Positions 1-10,551 of a stretch of DNA of 64,000 bases are shown piece by piece; the first letter of the stretch is position 1; every line of letters begins with the position of its first letter. The stretch comes from Acanthosepion esculentum (lineage: Eukaryota; Mollusca; Cephalopoda; Sepiida; Sepiidae). The stretch spans positions 17,522,033-17,586,032 of the forward strand of contig OZ038496.1 in assembly GCA_964036315.1 (NCBI GenBank), read 5' to 3'. Position numbers and translations under genes: made by a program. The notes beneath the pieces were generated by a model that had not been told where the DNA came from, did no database searches, and saw only the letters and a program-made list of their open reading frames with translations.

Positions 1-249
1 ATTCCTTGCTTTGCGTTTGGTAGAATATGAAAAGGCATTATTTACAAGCTACAGGAATATAGAAAGATTGTCACTGCAGGTGTCTATTGCCAGAACCTTG
101 ATTGGATAAATGAAGTATTCTGTTGAAAGTGTCCGGCTTTGGTTATACAGAAAAGGCTTGACAAGACAAGGACACATTCTGCAAAACAGACCCTAGAAAA
201 AAATAAGACCGTTTGAATGGTAGGTTTTCCTACATCCTCTATACTCACC
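1..249. other. No recognisable feature
   Basis: I see no coding, RNA or repeat signal that I can name in this leading stretch. Confidence 0.4.
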
Positions 250-664
250 AGAAAAGAGAGAGTGAGTGACAGAGAGAGGAAAGAAAAAAGATAGAAGGAG
301 AAAAGAGCGGGAGACAGTGAGAAATGGATAGAAAGAAAGAAAGAAAAAGAGGGGTATAAGCAAAGAGAGAGAAATAGAGTGAATGTGAGAGAGAAAGAGG
401 AGAATATAAAATGAAGCAAAAAGAAGGTGAAAGAGTGAAAGGGAAAAGAAAGACAAAAAGAGAGAAGGAGAAAGAGAGAGGAAGAGAGAATAACAAAGAG
501 TAACAGAGAGGCGGTGAAAGAAAAGACAGGAGAAAAAGAGAAAAGGGGATAAAGAAAGAAAGTGAAGGATGGAGAGAAAGAAAGAAGGAACGAAAAAGTG
601 GTAGATATGCAAAGACAGGGAGAGAGAAATGGAGTGAATATGAGAAAGTGAAGGTGAAAGTGAG
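250..664 (+). repeat. GA-rich polypurine tract
   Basis: About 415 bases are almost only A and G on the plus strand, built from irregular GAGA, GAAA and GGAA words. The minus strand is therefore a CT tract, which gives long Ser/Leu/Phe-rich open frames that are not genes. The same low-complexity type recurs near 49.7 kb and at 52.4-54.1 kb. Confidence 0.9.
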
Positions 665-1079
665 GAAATTACTTTAAACCAACAGTTTCATTAGGATGGG
701 TGTGTCTTCCAACACCCTCACCAGATTTAGAATCTACAGATTTCCGTTTGTTTCGATCAACCAGAACATTTCATAAGCAAAGAAGTTGAAAACAGTATTT
801 CAAACCGAGATATTTCGAAATGAGGAATTGAAAATAGATTTCTTTAAATGTGGAATGTATTTGATAATACACCACAATGCCAAATTTTTATCAAGAAAAG
901 TTGTTACTATTTAATTTTGAAGTCTTCTTTGAACAATGAAATATCAGTTTACCTGGAAAGAAACAATGCAGTTATTAATAAGAAGTTGAAATTAATGTAT
1001 GCAAGATTTCACAGCTCTAGCATCACTTCTTTATAGTCAACCGATGAACATTTCAGCTCACCCCCATAATAGAAACCGT
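665..1079. other. No recognisable feature
   Basis: AT-rich sequence. A 62-codon open frame at 848-1036 has no recognisable domain and is probably chance. Confidence 0.4.
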
Positions 1080-2060
1080 ATCAGTTGAATAGTTTCAACA
1101 ATAGGAACAAGTAAAATGGATACCGCATGTGACTTAAAGAGAAATAATGATATAATCAAAAAGTTGATATTCCACATTATTTTAAACAAAAGGTTAGGAA
1201 GAAAACTCCCATCAGTAGTGGAAAGAACCATATTTCTTCCATTACACAAAGGGATTTTACCAAATAAAGAAAACATCACTTGAAGACTTGTAACAGCTAT
1301 GCCAACTAAAATGGGTAGCAAAAAGGGAGAAATAATGGTACAATTGTTGACTTTCCGCATTACCTTAAACAAAAGATTAGAAAAGAAATTTCTATCAATA
1401 CTTGAAAGAATGATAATGGTCGACTTGAAAAGCAGTTTTAAGAGAAAGATTTTATAAATTTAGTATAAAGATAAGGAAATTGATCATAGCCGTAGTTCTG
1501 TCCAATGTCAGAAGATGCTACAAGATGAAAATATTAACCTAAGAAGGTGTCATGTTCTTAAATATCCTCATCAGATCAAAACTCTCATATGAATGCCATG
1601 TATAGCATCCAACTCATTCAGAAATGTCTAAACTATCAACTATATACAACCTTTTTCTCAGATCAATGATTAAAATAGTTTCAAGTGAATGTATTCTCTT
1701 GGGCATTAAGAAGAAAATCTTTCATCAGATCTTATAGACTGGCACTACAGAATCACAAAGAACTTTACCAAATAAGGAAAACAACATCACTTGAAGACTT
1801 CCAACAGCTACAACAAATCATTGGTAGCATATGTAACTAGAATGGAAAATAATGATATAACCAAGATGTTGACTTTTCACACGCCCTTAAACAAAAGATC
1901 CCATCAGTACCAGAAAGTGTGATAACAACGGACTTGAAAAACTTATACTGACTTTCCACACTCCTTTGAACTAAAAGTTAGGATTAATAAAAAGAGCAAT
2001 AATAGTTAATGGACTTGTACAGTCTATTTTCTTGAAAAGCTGTTTAAATAGAAGGATTTT
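1080..2060 (+). repeat. Dispersed modular repeat (family A), several modules
   Basis: Related modules recur at about 1080-1460 and 1730-2060. Each has a run like TTCCACATTACCTTAAAC, then ATCCCATCAGTACTGGAAAG, then a line containing GACTTGAAAA. The segment ACCAAATAARGAAAACATC followed by ACTTGAAGACTT occurs near 1259 and near 1768. Diverged copies lie at about 30305-30425, 31870-31965 and, on the minus strand, 45015-45245. I cannot name the family and no transposase or reverse transcriptase frame is visible. It may be a fragment of a larger low-copy element. Confidence 0.55.
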
Positions 2061-2697
2061 ATAATTTTCAACCAAAAGTAATGCTGTTTGCTCAGTGAAT
2101 GCCGAATGTTTCCTTGTAAGGAGATGGCTAATCTCACTATTGCAATTATGATTATATGAGGCACCTTTTGGTATGTATTTTAAAGAGAGCACTTATCCAA
2201 GCATTCATTCCACTCTTCAAAACAATATTTTTATACTTAAATTTCACTTAATACAAAGCTGAAGAGTCACTCAAGATTGAGGTCTGAGAACTTTTGAGCA
2301 AAGAAGAATTGATCTGTGGTGACTCCAGTATATACTGAGTTCACTGTAAGAGATAACAAAGTAAGCTAAGACATCAAAAAAGCTAGGAACAGCAAGGACT
2401 GACCTAGAAGGTGGCCTGAATAATATCAAGAGAAGAATCAGACAACAATGCATGTTGTTGGGTGCATCAGTATGAGCAAAGAAGTTATTTAGCACTTGAC
2501 TCCTGAGGGGAGAGAACAGAATTCCTCATATCCTTAAGAAGATTGAATGTTCAAAGAAAAACCTGAAACCACATACCCTTGATTTGGCTGATGTTAATTT
2601 GACAGTCCAGAAGTGAATTAACAATTATTTTACATTCAGAAAACTTAATCTGCTATTCTTATCAGCCATTACAATCATGACATTACAACAATTGCAA
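2061..2697. other. Unassigned AT-rich sequence
   Basis: No coding or RNA signal. The minus-strand frames at 1971-2192 and 2271-2495 have no motif. Confidence 0.35.
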
Positions 2698-3260
2698 TTT
2701 TTTATCATTTCAAACCAAGCAAGGGAATAAAGTTATGAAGACACAATGGATTACTGAGTGTGAGATAAGGAAACATTATTAAGGCATGAGAACAATAAAA
2801 GAACAGGAATTAAGAAGATGGAAGATAATGATTGACATTGCATTTACATTTTTGAAGATCAAAGATGACTGGAAAGCAGGATTCCAGAAGTGAGTTCCAC
2901 AAGAAAAAAATACAAGAGAACAAAAAACGGTTAGCATAGAACGTATGGTTGCATCTAACCATTTCAACTGTAAAATGATGATACCTTTCTGTGAATCTAG
3001 TACTGGGCTTAAATTCATAAAGTCTCATTACCAAAGAGGAAAGCTCATCAGAAAAATTGCCATGGAAATATTTATAGAAAAGGCAAAAGGAATCTATTTT
3101 ACAGCAGTAGGAATGTGACTGAAGTCAATGTTGCTGATTCTTGTGTATTTTACGAAGAAGCTCAAAATATATAGCAGGAACACCGGACCAGATGTGGTAG
3201 CAATACTCAGTTCATGGATAAATGATAGAGTTATACACGTGTAAGATAGATTGTTACATA
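2698..3260 (-). mobile_element. LINE-J fragment, reverse transcriptase C-terminus and 3' tail
   Basis: Read on the minus strand, broken frames give the C-terminal part of a LINE reverse transcriptase ORF2. First comes a degraded IYxSIxYPxTEYCYHIWSG block, then FYKYFHGNFSDELSSLV, then LYEFKPSTRF and a terminal FKCNVN-like CKCNVN. Stops and frameshifts separate the parts. The 3' tail (GTCTTxxxxCTTTATT type, then CTTGGTTTGAAATG) lies near 2698-2745. It is a 5'-truncated, inactive copy. LINE-J is the commonest family here, and the tail resembles jockey/CR1-group elements; the clade is my inference. Confidence 0.75.
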
Positions 3261-3569
3261 TATTGTCACTCTTGACTGGAACCAATGAAAATATTACGTT
3301 ACATTTTAGTTCCACATCCTTGGATGAATGCCTCATAAAATTTGTATGTTTTCTGATCTGTGGCATGGAAATGCAAATAGTGTAGCTGCTCTTATCCAAG
3401 GATGCCTGTCTTCTAGATCAGCTAGCTATCCCCATTGCAGACGCTTGCTTAACACCCACAGACTGCATCTATGCTGAGTGGACTTTAGTTACAGTTTCTT
3501 GGAGAGAGCATGATCAACAGTCAGAACAAGGCTAGCACACTCACAATCTCGGTCACAATGACTTTTGAC

Positions 3570-3822
3570 ATCATACTAGCACAACGATCGACAGCTCTCC
3601 AAGGGTTTCGTCTACCCAGTTTCACTCACAAGGCTTGGCTCAACCCATGGTATGGTTTTTTAGACACTTTCCAAAGATGCCACATGCTTGGATTGCCTCC
3701 TCCAGATCGCTAATATCAAGAAGTCACTTTCCTGACAAATTGACCATGGTGAAATTTGAACTTGTGTCTCATGGTCAGAAAACAAACGTTTTAAATACTT
3801 GGCCACGTGTAGCATGAAACCT
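3570..3822 (-). mobile_element. tRNA-derived SINE, cephalopod-type body
   Basis: On the minus strand a tRNA-like head covers about 3820-3735, with an A-box-like GTGGCCAAGTATTTAAAACG and a B-box-like AAGTTCAAATTTC. The body that follows includes GCCAAGCCTTGTGAGTG and GGTAGACGAAAC. From memory, that body belongs to a SINE very common in cephalopod genomes. It would have been copied by a LINE reverse transcriptase and carries no protein. The copy is diverged. Confidence 0.7.
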
Positions 3823-4857
3823 CATATATCATATGTACGGATCAGTTTCATTTTCATCTTTGACATTATCCTCTGACCTACATGTCCAGTCTCTTGAAAT
3901 TTAGATTAAAGTTCTTGTTAATGTTATCAAGCACTCTTTTAACTCTTCTTTAACCATATGGTGCTCACATTCACAAAGCCTTGGTCCAGTTTTATAGATT
4001 CTGTAAATATGTAGTGCATATTCCTGTGTATTTCTGTCACTGTTCATATAGCTTCCCAGGTAATCCTTCACTTAATCGGTATCAAATTAACTGCTATTCC
4101 CTGAACAGCGTAAGATCAATAAGATTATGGTATATGCATTTATTACAATTAAATATTATTGGAATGGCTAATGAAGGCTACATACAAATAAAAGCATAAA
4201 AAATGGGACTTTTCTTGTACCACTGACACCATACAAATTGAGAGCTGAATTAATCTTCCATTTTTTTTTCAGAAACATTTTTAGAATAATTTCCAAACTC
4301 TCTGATTCTCTACAATCAAACACTCGCTTGTAGCTATATATCTATGTAATGTTATCATTACGCATGTTTCATTAAAAACAACAGACAAGGTACTACAGTT
4401 AAGATTTTTATTTAATTTTCTTGTGTTCAAATAAGAGCTTTCTTTTCTGAACAAAGAGTGTGTAAAAACTGTCCAAATGTTTTATAGTTCTGAGCCCGTG
4501 TAGTCCAGATGCCTTACGTTACACCTATCTGACCACAGCTCCATTAGAACCCATTTAAACACACACACAAACTTACCAGACTCCATTAGAAACATACTAG
4601 TAGAAGACACAAATATATAACTTCATCCACCTGTAAAAAACGATTAAAAATAATGGAAGCTTTAATAATAAAATAGAAAAAAACAACTCTTCTCTTAACA
4701 ATATTAACTACGAACAAGGCCACAATGTGCTCACCATATTCAGAAATTAAAAACAGCTCTACAACACACTAAAACATACACATAATGCACACACTCAATT
4801 AAGCTGAAAAATTGAATCATCCTTGATAATAGCTAAAGTTATAGTCATCTACCACAA
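3823..4857. other. No recognisable feature
   Basis: AT-rich DNA with a short CA run near 4560. The 72-codon frame at 3981-4199 has no domain that I recognise. Confidence 0.4.
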
Positions 4858-5376
4858 GGAAAGTTGGTTCTCTGTATCATGCCAGAAAGTTTTTCTCGTC
4901 TGAGTCCATCCTTCAAATCTATAAATCAACCATCTGTCCTTGCATGGAATATTGTTGTCATATATGGTTTGGTGCTCCTGCTGTACATCTCGAGGTCCTT
5001 GACAAAATCCAAAGATGAATATGCATTATGATAGGTCCTGATCTGGCATCTAGTCTACTGTTGCTTTCTCACATGGTTTTCCTTTGTCACTTCTACAAGT
5101 ATTTTCATGTCAACTCTTCCGACAAACTACTTTTGCTGGTTCCCGGACTACATGAATTTAAGCGAGCTATAGGCTGGCATCTCAGTCCCACCCTTTTCAC
5201 TGTTCAAATATCCAATTGTAATGTCAATCAACATCTGATACCTTGATCTTGTTCCCCGTCCTTGTCTGTATCCCTTCCTGAAACATGCCTCTTTACTCTT
5301 CTTCCCAATCCTCTGTAACCTTTTGTGTGCTAGTGGCACTTCTACCTTGCTTGGGGTGAATTGCTTTAGAAAAAAA
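4858..5376 (+). mobile_element. LINE-J fragment with 3' tail
   Basis: The frame is broken, but the order of LINE-J blocks is intact: a CCTTCAAATCTATAAATCAA block (LQIYKST), an ILSYMVWCSCCTSRGP-like part corresponding to HIWSGAP, DKIQR, a FYKYFHVNSSDKLLLLVP block, ending with SNCNVNQHL. The 3' untranslated tail has TTGTGTGCTAGTGGCACT, then TTGCTTGGGGTGAATT and an A-run ending near 5376. It is 5'-truncated, as expected of target-primed reverse transcription. Confidence 0.75.
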
Positions 5377-5677
5377 AAATTAATACCGAGAATGAAGAAA
5401 AGAAGTCATTTTCCTGAAAGAAATTTAACATTTATATCAAGGGTCAGCAACCCCAGACCTACATCTGGCCCAGGAAGGATTTTTGTCTGGCCCACCAACT
5501 TAACCATAATAAGGAATTTGCATTTTTTGTTGATTATGTTTGCTGATTTCCTGTTATTCATGTGGTAAAGTAAGGAAACTTGTTTAAATAATATGACATT
5601 AACTTTTTCTTTAAACCTCCATAACAAGGCAGCTTTCCAGATGGAGTGTTCTGAGGTCAAGACAATTTATTATAGTA

Positions 5678-6374
5678 CGAGGGTCATTCAATAAATAAGG
5701 TGAATTTTTCGGTATAAGGACTTCTAATACAGATAGAAGCTTACTTTTTTATTTTTATTTTTCAACGTAGTCTCCCAGCACTGTCACACACTTTTCCTAT
5801 CTGTGTACAAGCTTCCATATTCCCTCAGCGTAAAAATCTTTGGACTGATGTCTCAGCCAGTCGCTCACAACACTTTTGACTTCATCGTCACTTTTAAACT
5901 TCGTGCCTCTCGTGAATGCTTTCAAGGGACCAAACAGGTGAAAGTCTGAAGGGGCAAGGTCTGGGCTGTAAGGGGGATTAGGGAGCAGTTCCCAGCCCAG
6001 CTCGTTGATGGTCTGCACCGTTTGGGCTGCTGTGTGAGGCCTTGTGTTGTCATGATGCAAGATGACTCTTTCTGACTGATGATCCCTACGTTTGTCCCAA
6101 CAGTTAAGCTCAAAGTCCTTGCAATGTCATCCACTGTCACCCTTCTGTCAGACTGAATGAGGCCATTGACTGATTCGATCACCTCAGGAGACCTCACTTC
6201 TGTAGGACTCCCAGGCCTGTCTTCATCCTCTGAAAGTTTTTTTTTAATCTGCAAAAGAAATTAAATCCATGTGAAAAAGAAGTAAAAGAAAAAAAAAGAA
6301 AAAAAAAGTAAGCTTCTATCTGTATTTGAAGTCCTTATACCGAAAAATTCACCTTATTTATTGAATGACCCTCG
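5678..6374 (-). mobile_element. Internally deleted mariner element
   Basis: The element has terminal inverted repeats of about 68 bp that differ at about one position, beginning CGAGGGTCATTCAATAAATA, with a TA dinucleotide on each side. That is the mariner target-site preference. The total length is about 697 bp, roughly half of a full mariner. It lies inside the hAT-type MITE and is therefore younger than it. The near-identical ends suggest recent insertion. Confidence 0.9.
5797..6254 (-). pseudogene. mariner transposase remnant (DD34D type)
   Basis: Two minus-strand frames carry the transposase. The upstream piece (6254-6080) has an EDRPGSPTEVRSPEVIESV helix-turn-helix region, ending near DDIARTLSLTVGT. 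The downstream piece (6060-5797) has HHDNTRPHTA and YSPDLAPSDFHLF, with 34 residues between the second and third catalytic Asp, the mariner signature. The first catalytic Asp and the sequence around it are missing and the pieces are out of frame, so the protein is dead. Transposases of this family cut and paste DNA at TA sites. The N-terminal helix-turn-helix is also cut away. Confidence 0.9.
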
Positions 6375-6453
6375 TATATTTGATATCACGACCTTCTTCC
6401 TAGATTCTGCATAGCTGTTTGGCCTGCTCTTTCCAAAAGGTGGCCAACCCCTG

Positions 6454-7029
6454 ATTTACATCATAAAATAAAATGTTCAACACACTTTGTTCAAGGTTTT
6501 ATCCTTTTTATTTTTGATGTGAAAATATATGTCAAATTGACTTAGCTACCTTCTGGTAAAGCAAAAAGTCATCTCATCCTTCCTTCCATACACGGCCGAA
6601 GAGCCACTCAAAGTAGAGGGTTACTGAATAATGTTGCTAGAAGGGGGCAAAGAGAGGAGGTAGAAAGTGCATATTATAGGAATATGCAGGATAGATAAGA
6701 GCTGATCCTTGACTTGAAGAGGTTAAGAGCATAGTGACCAGGGAGTCTGTTCCACAAGATAACACTTCTGAGGAATAAGCTGTAACTTCCTCCTGACCAA
6801 TGGAATATGAAGGAAATGAGGTTGATTTGACACTGTGTATGTGGCATAACAGGTCCTAACTGTAAAGGTCTGAACTGGTTGAACTAAGTAATGCAGCAAC
6901 AGGAGTAGATAGGGTCACCTAATGCCCAATTCACACACCTCCCTGTTCTTTTGAACAGGTGTAAACGTTTATCCCTTGTTTCCTGTTAAAGGATTGGCTT
7001 TCCGGTTCCTTCTAAAATCTACTTCAACT
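6454..7029. other. Unassigned, with a short inverted match to 7180-7215
   Basis: Bases around 6585-6630 (GCCACTCAAAGTAGAGGGTT) are the reverse complement of a segment near 7178-7210. No gene is visible. Confidence 0.4.
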
Positions 7030-7465
7030 GTATACTTTTAACACCATCAAGTAAACTCTGAAATGTTATCCACTAATTAAATCTTGATCTATTCAAGTCT
7101 AGAGTGAGCTGTTATCTTCCTTGGATAGCCCCAAGAACTTTAATTCTTGCTCTTTCTTATGCTCATACAACATCATACAGTAACCCTCTACCTTGAGTGC
7201 CTCTTGGGCTTTGTATTGGGTGTATATCAGTAAAAAGAAAAAAGACATTTTTTATTCCTAACAATATAAACTTACATGTTAAATTTGAAACTGTTGTGAT
7301 ATATTTTATTTTATTCACTAATTACCTCATGACCCCTTCATGTCTAGAGTTAGCCATTATCTTTCCTGCATGGCCCAAAGAACTTCACTTCTTGCACATT
7401 CTTATGCTAACACAAGACCATATGGTAAACTTCTACCTTGAGTGGCTCTTGGGCTTAGGTGAACA
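7030..7465 (+). repeat. Diverged direct repeat, two copies
   Basis: About 7030-7215 and 7268-7465 share CACTAATTA, a GTCTAGAGT block, a TAGCCxxxxTATCTTxCxT block, AAGAACTT, CTTATGCT and ACCTTGAGTG in the same order, offset by about 240 bases. I do not recognise the family. Confidence 0.55.
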
Positions 7466-8340
7466 TTAGTAAAAAAAAAAAAAAGGTTCTTTGAACATTT
7501 GGAATTAATCATGCATTTTTTAGTTTGTTAAATATTTGTTGCTTACAAGGAAGTTTTTTTATGTAAGTGGTGAGAAATACTGCTTGTATTTTCTATGGGA
7601 TTTTTTTGTCAGTGAAGAATTTATCCATATCTGCAGAGAAAAAGATTCCATTTTCAAGTTGGCTATCTCCTGCTGTGACAGTTCTTTGATTATTTTCCTT
7701 TTTTGCGGACTTTGCCTTTAGTGCACTGGCTAAACGATCGATGTTGGCATTTTAGAATGGCAGACAAGAAATTCTCATCATCAGTATTCTTCTTGTGTCT
7801 GCATGAAAATGAGAGAATGGACAAATGAGTAGGCGTTTGAGTGGACAGACTGAAAAGAAAGAAAAACTTACTTATTACATATTGCCATTGATTAGTAGAG
7901 ACCTACAGGTTACAGTCGACACATTAATTATCAGACATATCTTCTAATATATACCGATGACATATTACACTATAGACACTTCATACACCAATGTTGCTGT
8001 CAGTCAAGAAAAACCTTAAAGTTGAAGTACTGGGTTACATCTTATCCTACATTTGTATATATAGGTTGAAATCCTCTGTTCTGACATCCATGGATCCAGA
8101 TTGAGATGATCATTGGTTGCTAGGTTACATTATACAATTCTTCAAAACTCTTTTGAGGCACTTACTAAGGTTTTTAGCAAAACGATGAGCCCAAAATGCA
8201 AATTACAAAATGGAGAGGACAAAATCAAATGAATATCTGGTTGTGATGAGCATTTTGATATGAAATACTTCCTCAGTCAATCAGATTTGTCAGTTGAACT
8301 ATTGTTCATTTATTGAATATATATTTATATGAATATATAT
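7466..8340. other. No recognisable feature
   Basis: AT-rich, with an A-run at 7471. No coding or RNA signal that I can support. Confidence 0.4.
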
Positions 8341-8574
8341 GTGTGTCTGTATGTTTATGTGGCTGAGAATATATATATATATATATAATAAAAAAAAAGA
8401 AAAATACTGGATCTTAAAATTAAATACATATAAACTAGGGTTAAATAAAGACTTGGGTATTTTAAATCTTTATAAATATTTCAATAGTTAAACAAAAAAT
8501 TTTTTTAGATATAGTTAAGAATTTTTTTGAACAACATCTAAAATATTACTACAGTTAGATTTACGTTAGAAATA

Positions 8575-8694
8575 TTCAAATACAGTTGCATTCCATATCA
8601 CGTGACGTCCACGTCTCGCGACGGACGCTACTTAATGTAAACAAACTTGTGAAAACAGTCATTTCTGATGAAAGATCGGGGACGATCTGAAATA
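8575..8694 (+). repeat. CG-rich patch ending in a hammerhead-like stem-loop, next to (TA)n
   Basis: A small CG cluster (CACGTGACGTCCACGTCTCG near 8600) contains an E-box CACGTG overlapping a TGACGT half-CRE. It is followed at 8665-8692 by CTGATGA, one extra A, a perfect 6-bp stem AGATCG/CGATCT with loop GGGA, then GAAAT. A TA microsatellite begins immediately after. The layout resembles ends of Penelope-like retroelements, but no GIY-YIG or reverse transcriptase frame is present. The extra A departs from the canonical hammerhead core. Confidence 0.45.
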
Positions 8695-8696
8695 TC

Positions 8697-8838
8697 AAAT
8701 ATATATATATAAAAATATGAATAAATACTTTCACAAAAAAAAAAATTCTATTTTTTTTTTAATTTGCAACTTTTCAGTTGTTTTTTCTATATTATATATA
8801 TATATATGTGTGTGTGTATATATATATATGTATATATC

Positions 8839-8870
<32 letters not shown>

Positions 8871-8871
8871 C

Positions 8872-8950
<79 letters not shown>
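8697..8950. repeat. (TA)n microsatellite tracts
   Basis: Tracts at 8697-8710 and about 8790-8950 are (TA)n mixed with short TG and TACA interruptions. Overlapping Ile/Tyr open frames here are artefacts. Confidence 0.95.
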
Positions 8951-8951
<1 letters not shown>

Positions 8952-8977
8952 TCCAGTTGAATTCATTATATTCACTT

Positions 8978-9145
8978 ATGTGCTGATACCCTTGGGAAAG
9001 GTACCAATCCTCTTCTTCTCCCTCCAGCTATGGGTAAATAGCAGGACAGACCGGGTTCTATATCCTTTGATGGCAACTTTTCTAGGAGAAGGAAAACTCT
9101 GAATTCAAAACTTGTGGAGGGTCGTTTGGGAACCTTGTGGCACGT
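8978..9145 (+). mobile_element. OR-type SINE body, headless fragment
   Basis: Plus-strand match to the SINE body: ACCCTTGGGAAAGGTA, TCTTCTTCTCC, CAGCTATGGGTAAATAGCAG, then CGGGTTCTATA and GATGGCAACTT. The tRNA-like head is missing. The homology fades after about 9145, and the rest up to 9300 is unassigned. Confidence 0.7.
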
Positions 9146-9303
9146 AGTGCACCAGGTCTCTGTATTTAGCCTTTCAAAAAGTGTAGTTGGTTCTGCACAA
9201 AGCCTTCACCACTATAATCAAATCATATGTGCTGGTGTTTTGGCTATCAGCTTTTAGGTACTCAGTTGCTTGACCCTCATACTTCGAATACGACGAGAGA
9301 GTC

Positions 9304-9344
<41 letters not shown>
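9304..9344. repeat. (TA)n microsatellite
   Basis: Pure TA repeat that directly abuts the left end of the palindromic mariner derivative, which also begins with TA. Confidence 0.95.
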
Positions 9345-9348
<4 letters not shown>

Positions 9349-9899
9349 GCGATGGGTAAATTGTCGCCAATTTATATTTTTGATTTCATGCATGCACATT
9401 GTTTGATTTTGATTTTATTGACTGCACAGTATAATAGGGTCAGTTGGGCACCATCAGTGAGAAAAAAAGCACCACGATGCAATTCACTCAGACAGAAATT
9501 TGAAATGTATGGCATTTGTACTGGAAGTGTCAATCTGAAAATGAAAATAACACTGACATTTTATTTTAACAGATACATTTACAAAAATTACATAAAAATA
9601 TTTTGAAATACTAAAGAGTAAATTTATTCAATAAAATTGTCAACTTTTTTCAAATCCTCTGCAATGTCCGCAGATTGACACCCAAACACTCTGAAATGTT
9701 TATATTGGAGCTTCCAGCTCAAATGCCAAGCAATACAACATGCCATTTCCAAATTTCTGACAGAGTGAATTGCATCATGGTGCTCTTTTTCTCACAGACA
9801 GTGCCCAACTCACCCTACTATACTGTGCAGTTGACAAAACAACTTGCATGCACAAAATTACAAATATAAAATGACAGCAATTTATGCATCACACTCTGT
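9344..9899. mobile_element. Palindromic mariner derivative (5' end inverted duplication)
   Basis: The left end AGGGTGCGATGGGTAAATTG and the right end, read in reverse complement, share about 190 bp of diverged sequence. Both arms carry the 5' start of a mariner gene (ATGCAATTCAC, reading MQFT). In the right arm the minus strand continues into a helix-turn-helix-like NLRTLQRI. Bases 9538-9640 are the reverse complement of the 3' region of another copy of the family at 46900-47000. So the element is two copies of the 5' end flanking one 3' noncoding piece, with the catalytic domain lost. Confidence 0.7.
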
Positions 9900-9917
9900 A
9901 TATATAAAAATGCAAAT

Positions 9918-9995
9918 TGAATTCAACACTAAGTTGCAACAGTCTGTTTCATGTTTATAAACAATCGCCAGGCCATATGGGTTGTGTTTTGCTTG
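9918..9995 (-). repeat. Hammerhead-like repeat fragment
   Basis: On the minus strand CTGGCGA, TT, a palindromic loop around GTTTATAAAC, then AT and GAAAC lie at 9971-9946, followed by AGACTGTT. It is a diverged member of the repeat that forms the hairpins at 11.8, 45.6 and 56.4 kb. Confidence 0.5.
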
Positions 9996-10249
9996 ACTAT
10001 TTATATATACAGGTCAGTGATGCATTGTGGGTAGTCTATTGTATTGTTCTAACAGTTGTTTTTGTGGGTGGTAACGGTTATGTTTCGAATTATTCTAGTG
10101 GCTATTGGGTGGAAATACTTGTGGATCCGGATGCAGTTTTTTGGTTATTTATAGTGTTGTTTGTTATTATTTTTATTATTGATTATTTTATTGTTGGCTG
10201 GTATTATTATGTTTACTTGTGTTTATGTGTGCATTGATTGTTTGTTAAT

Positions 10250-10320
10250 TTGGTTTGGTTTGTTTTTTTGTTTTACGGCATATCAACCTCAATGGGTTAT
10301 TTAATGCCGACAATTTTTAT
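10250..10320 (+). repeat. Dispersed repeat also joined to the SINE at 53.4 kb
   Basis: GCATATCAACCTCAATGGGT and TTATTTAATGC match 53410-53470, where the same block is the 3' part of a composite SINE. Here it stands alone. Confidence 0.5.
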
Positions 10321-10535
10321 TGCTGGTAAGGTTTTTCTTCAAAAATCTATTTCTGGGAATATGTTTCCTTGAAGAAATCTATAGCTGGTCATATTTTTTC
10401 CAAAGAATGTATAACTGTTTGTATTGCTGGTATTTTTTATTTTTAAGTATTGCTGATAATAATTTTTCCTTCAAAAATTATTGCTGGTAATGATTTTTTT
10501 TATTACAAAGTATTTCTGGTATTAAAACCTATTTT
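10315..10535 (+). repeat. Degenerate minisatellite, about 50-bp unit
   Basis: Blocks of TATTGCTGGTA followed by a T-run and CTTCAAAAAT recur four to five times with varied spacing. Confidence 0.55.
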
Positions 10536-10551
10536 TGCACAAGTTTGGGTG

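Larger units (their letters stand above)
5438..6453. mobile_element. hAT-type MITE, interrupted by a mariner
   Basis: The left end is CAAGGGTCAGCAACC at 5438. The right end, read on the minus strand from 6453, is CAGGGGTTGGCCACC. These match the CAGGGGTxGGCAACC ends typical of hAT elements. The flanking 8-mers are ATTTATAT (5430-5437) and ATTTACAT (6454-6461), a 7/8 match consistent with the 8-bp target duplication of hAT. No hAT transposase is present, so it is non-autonomous. Once the nested mariner is removed it is about 320 bp. Confidence 0.75.

Noticed and set aside
193..612. Long minus-strand open frames (139 and 111 codons)
   Set aside because: They are translations of a CT-rich complement of a GA tract, with only Ser, Leu, Phe-like residues.
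8665..8692. Canonical self-cleaving hammerhead ribozyme
   Set aside because: One extra A before stem II and no clear stem III. Kept only as hammerhead-like in the findings.
8717..8986. Ile/Tyr-rich frames through TA tracts
   Set aside because: Artefacts of (TA)n translation; the same applies at 11.3-11.8, 46.3-46.6 and 50.8-51.2 kb.
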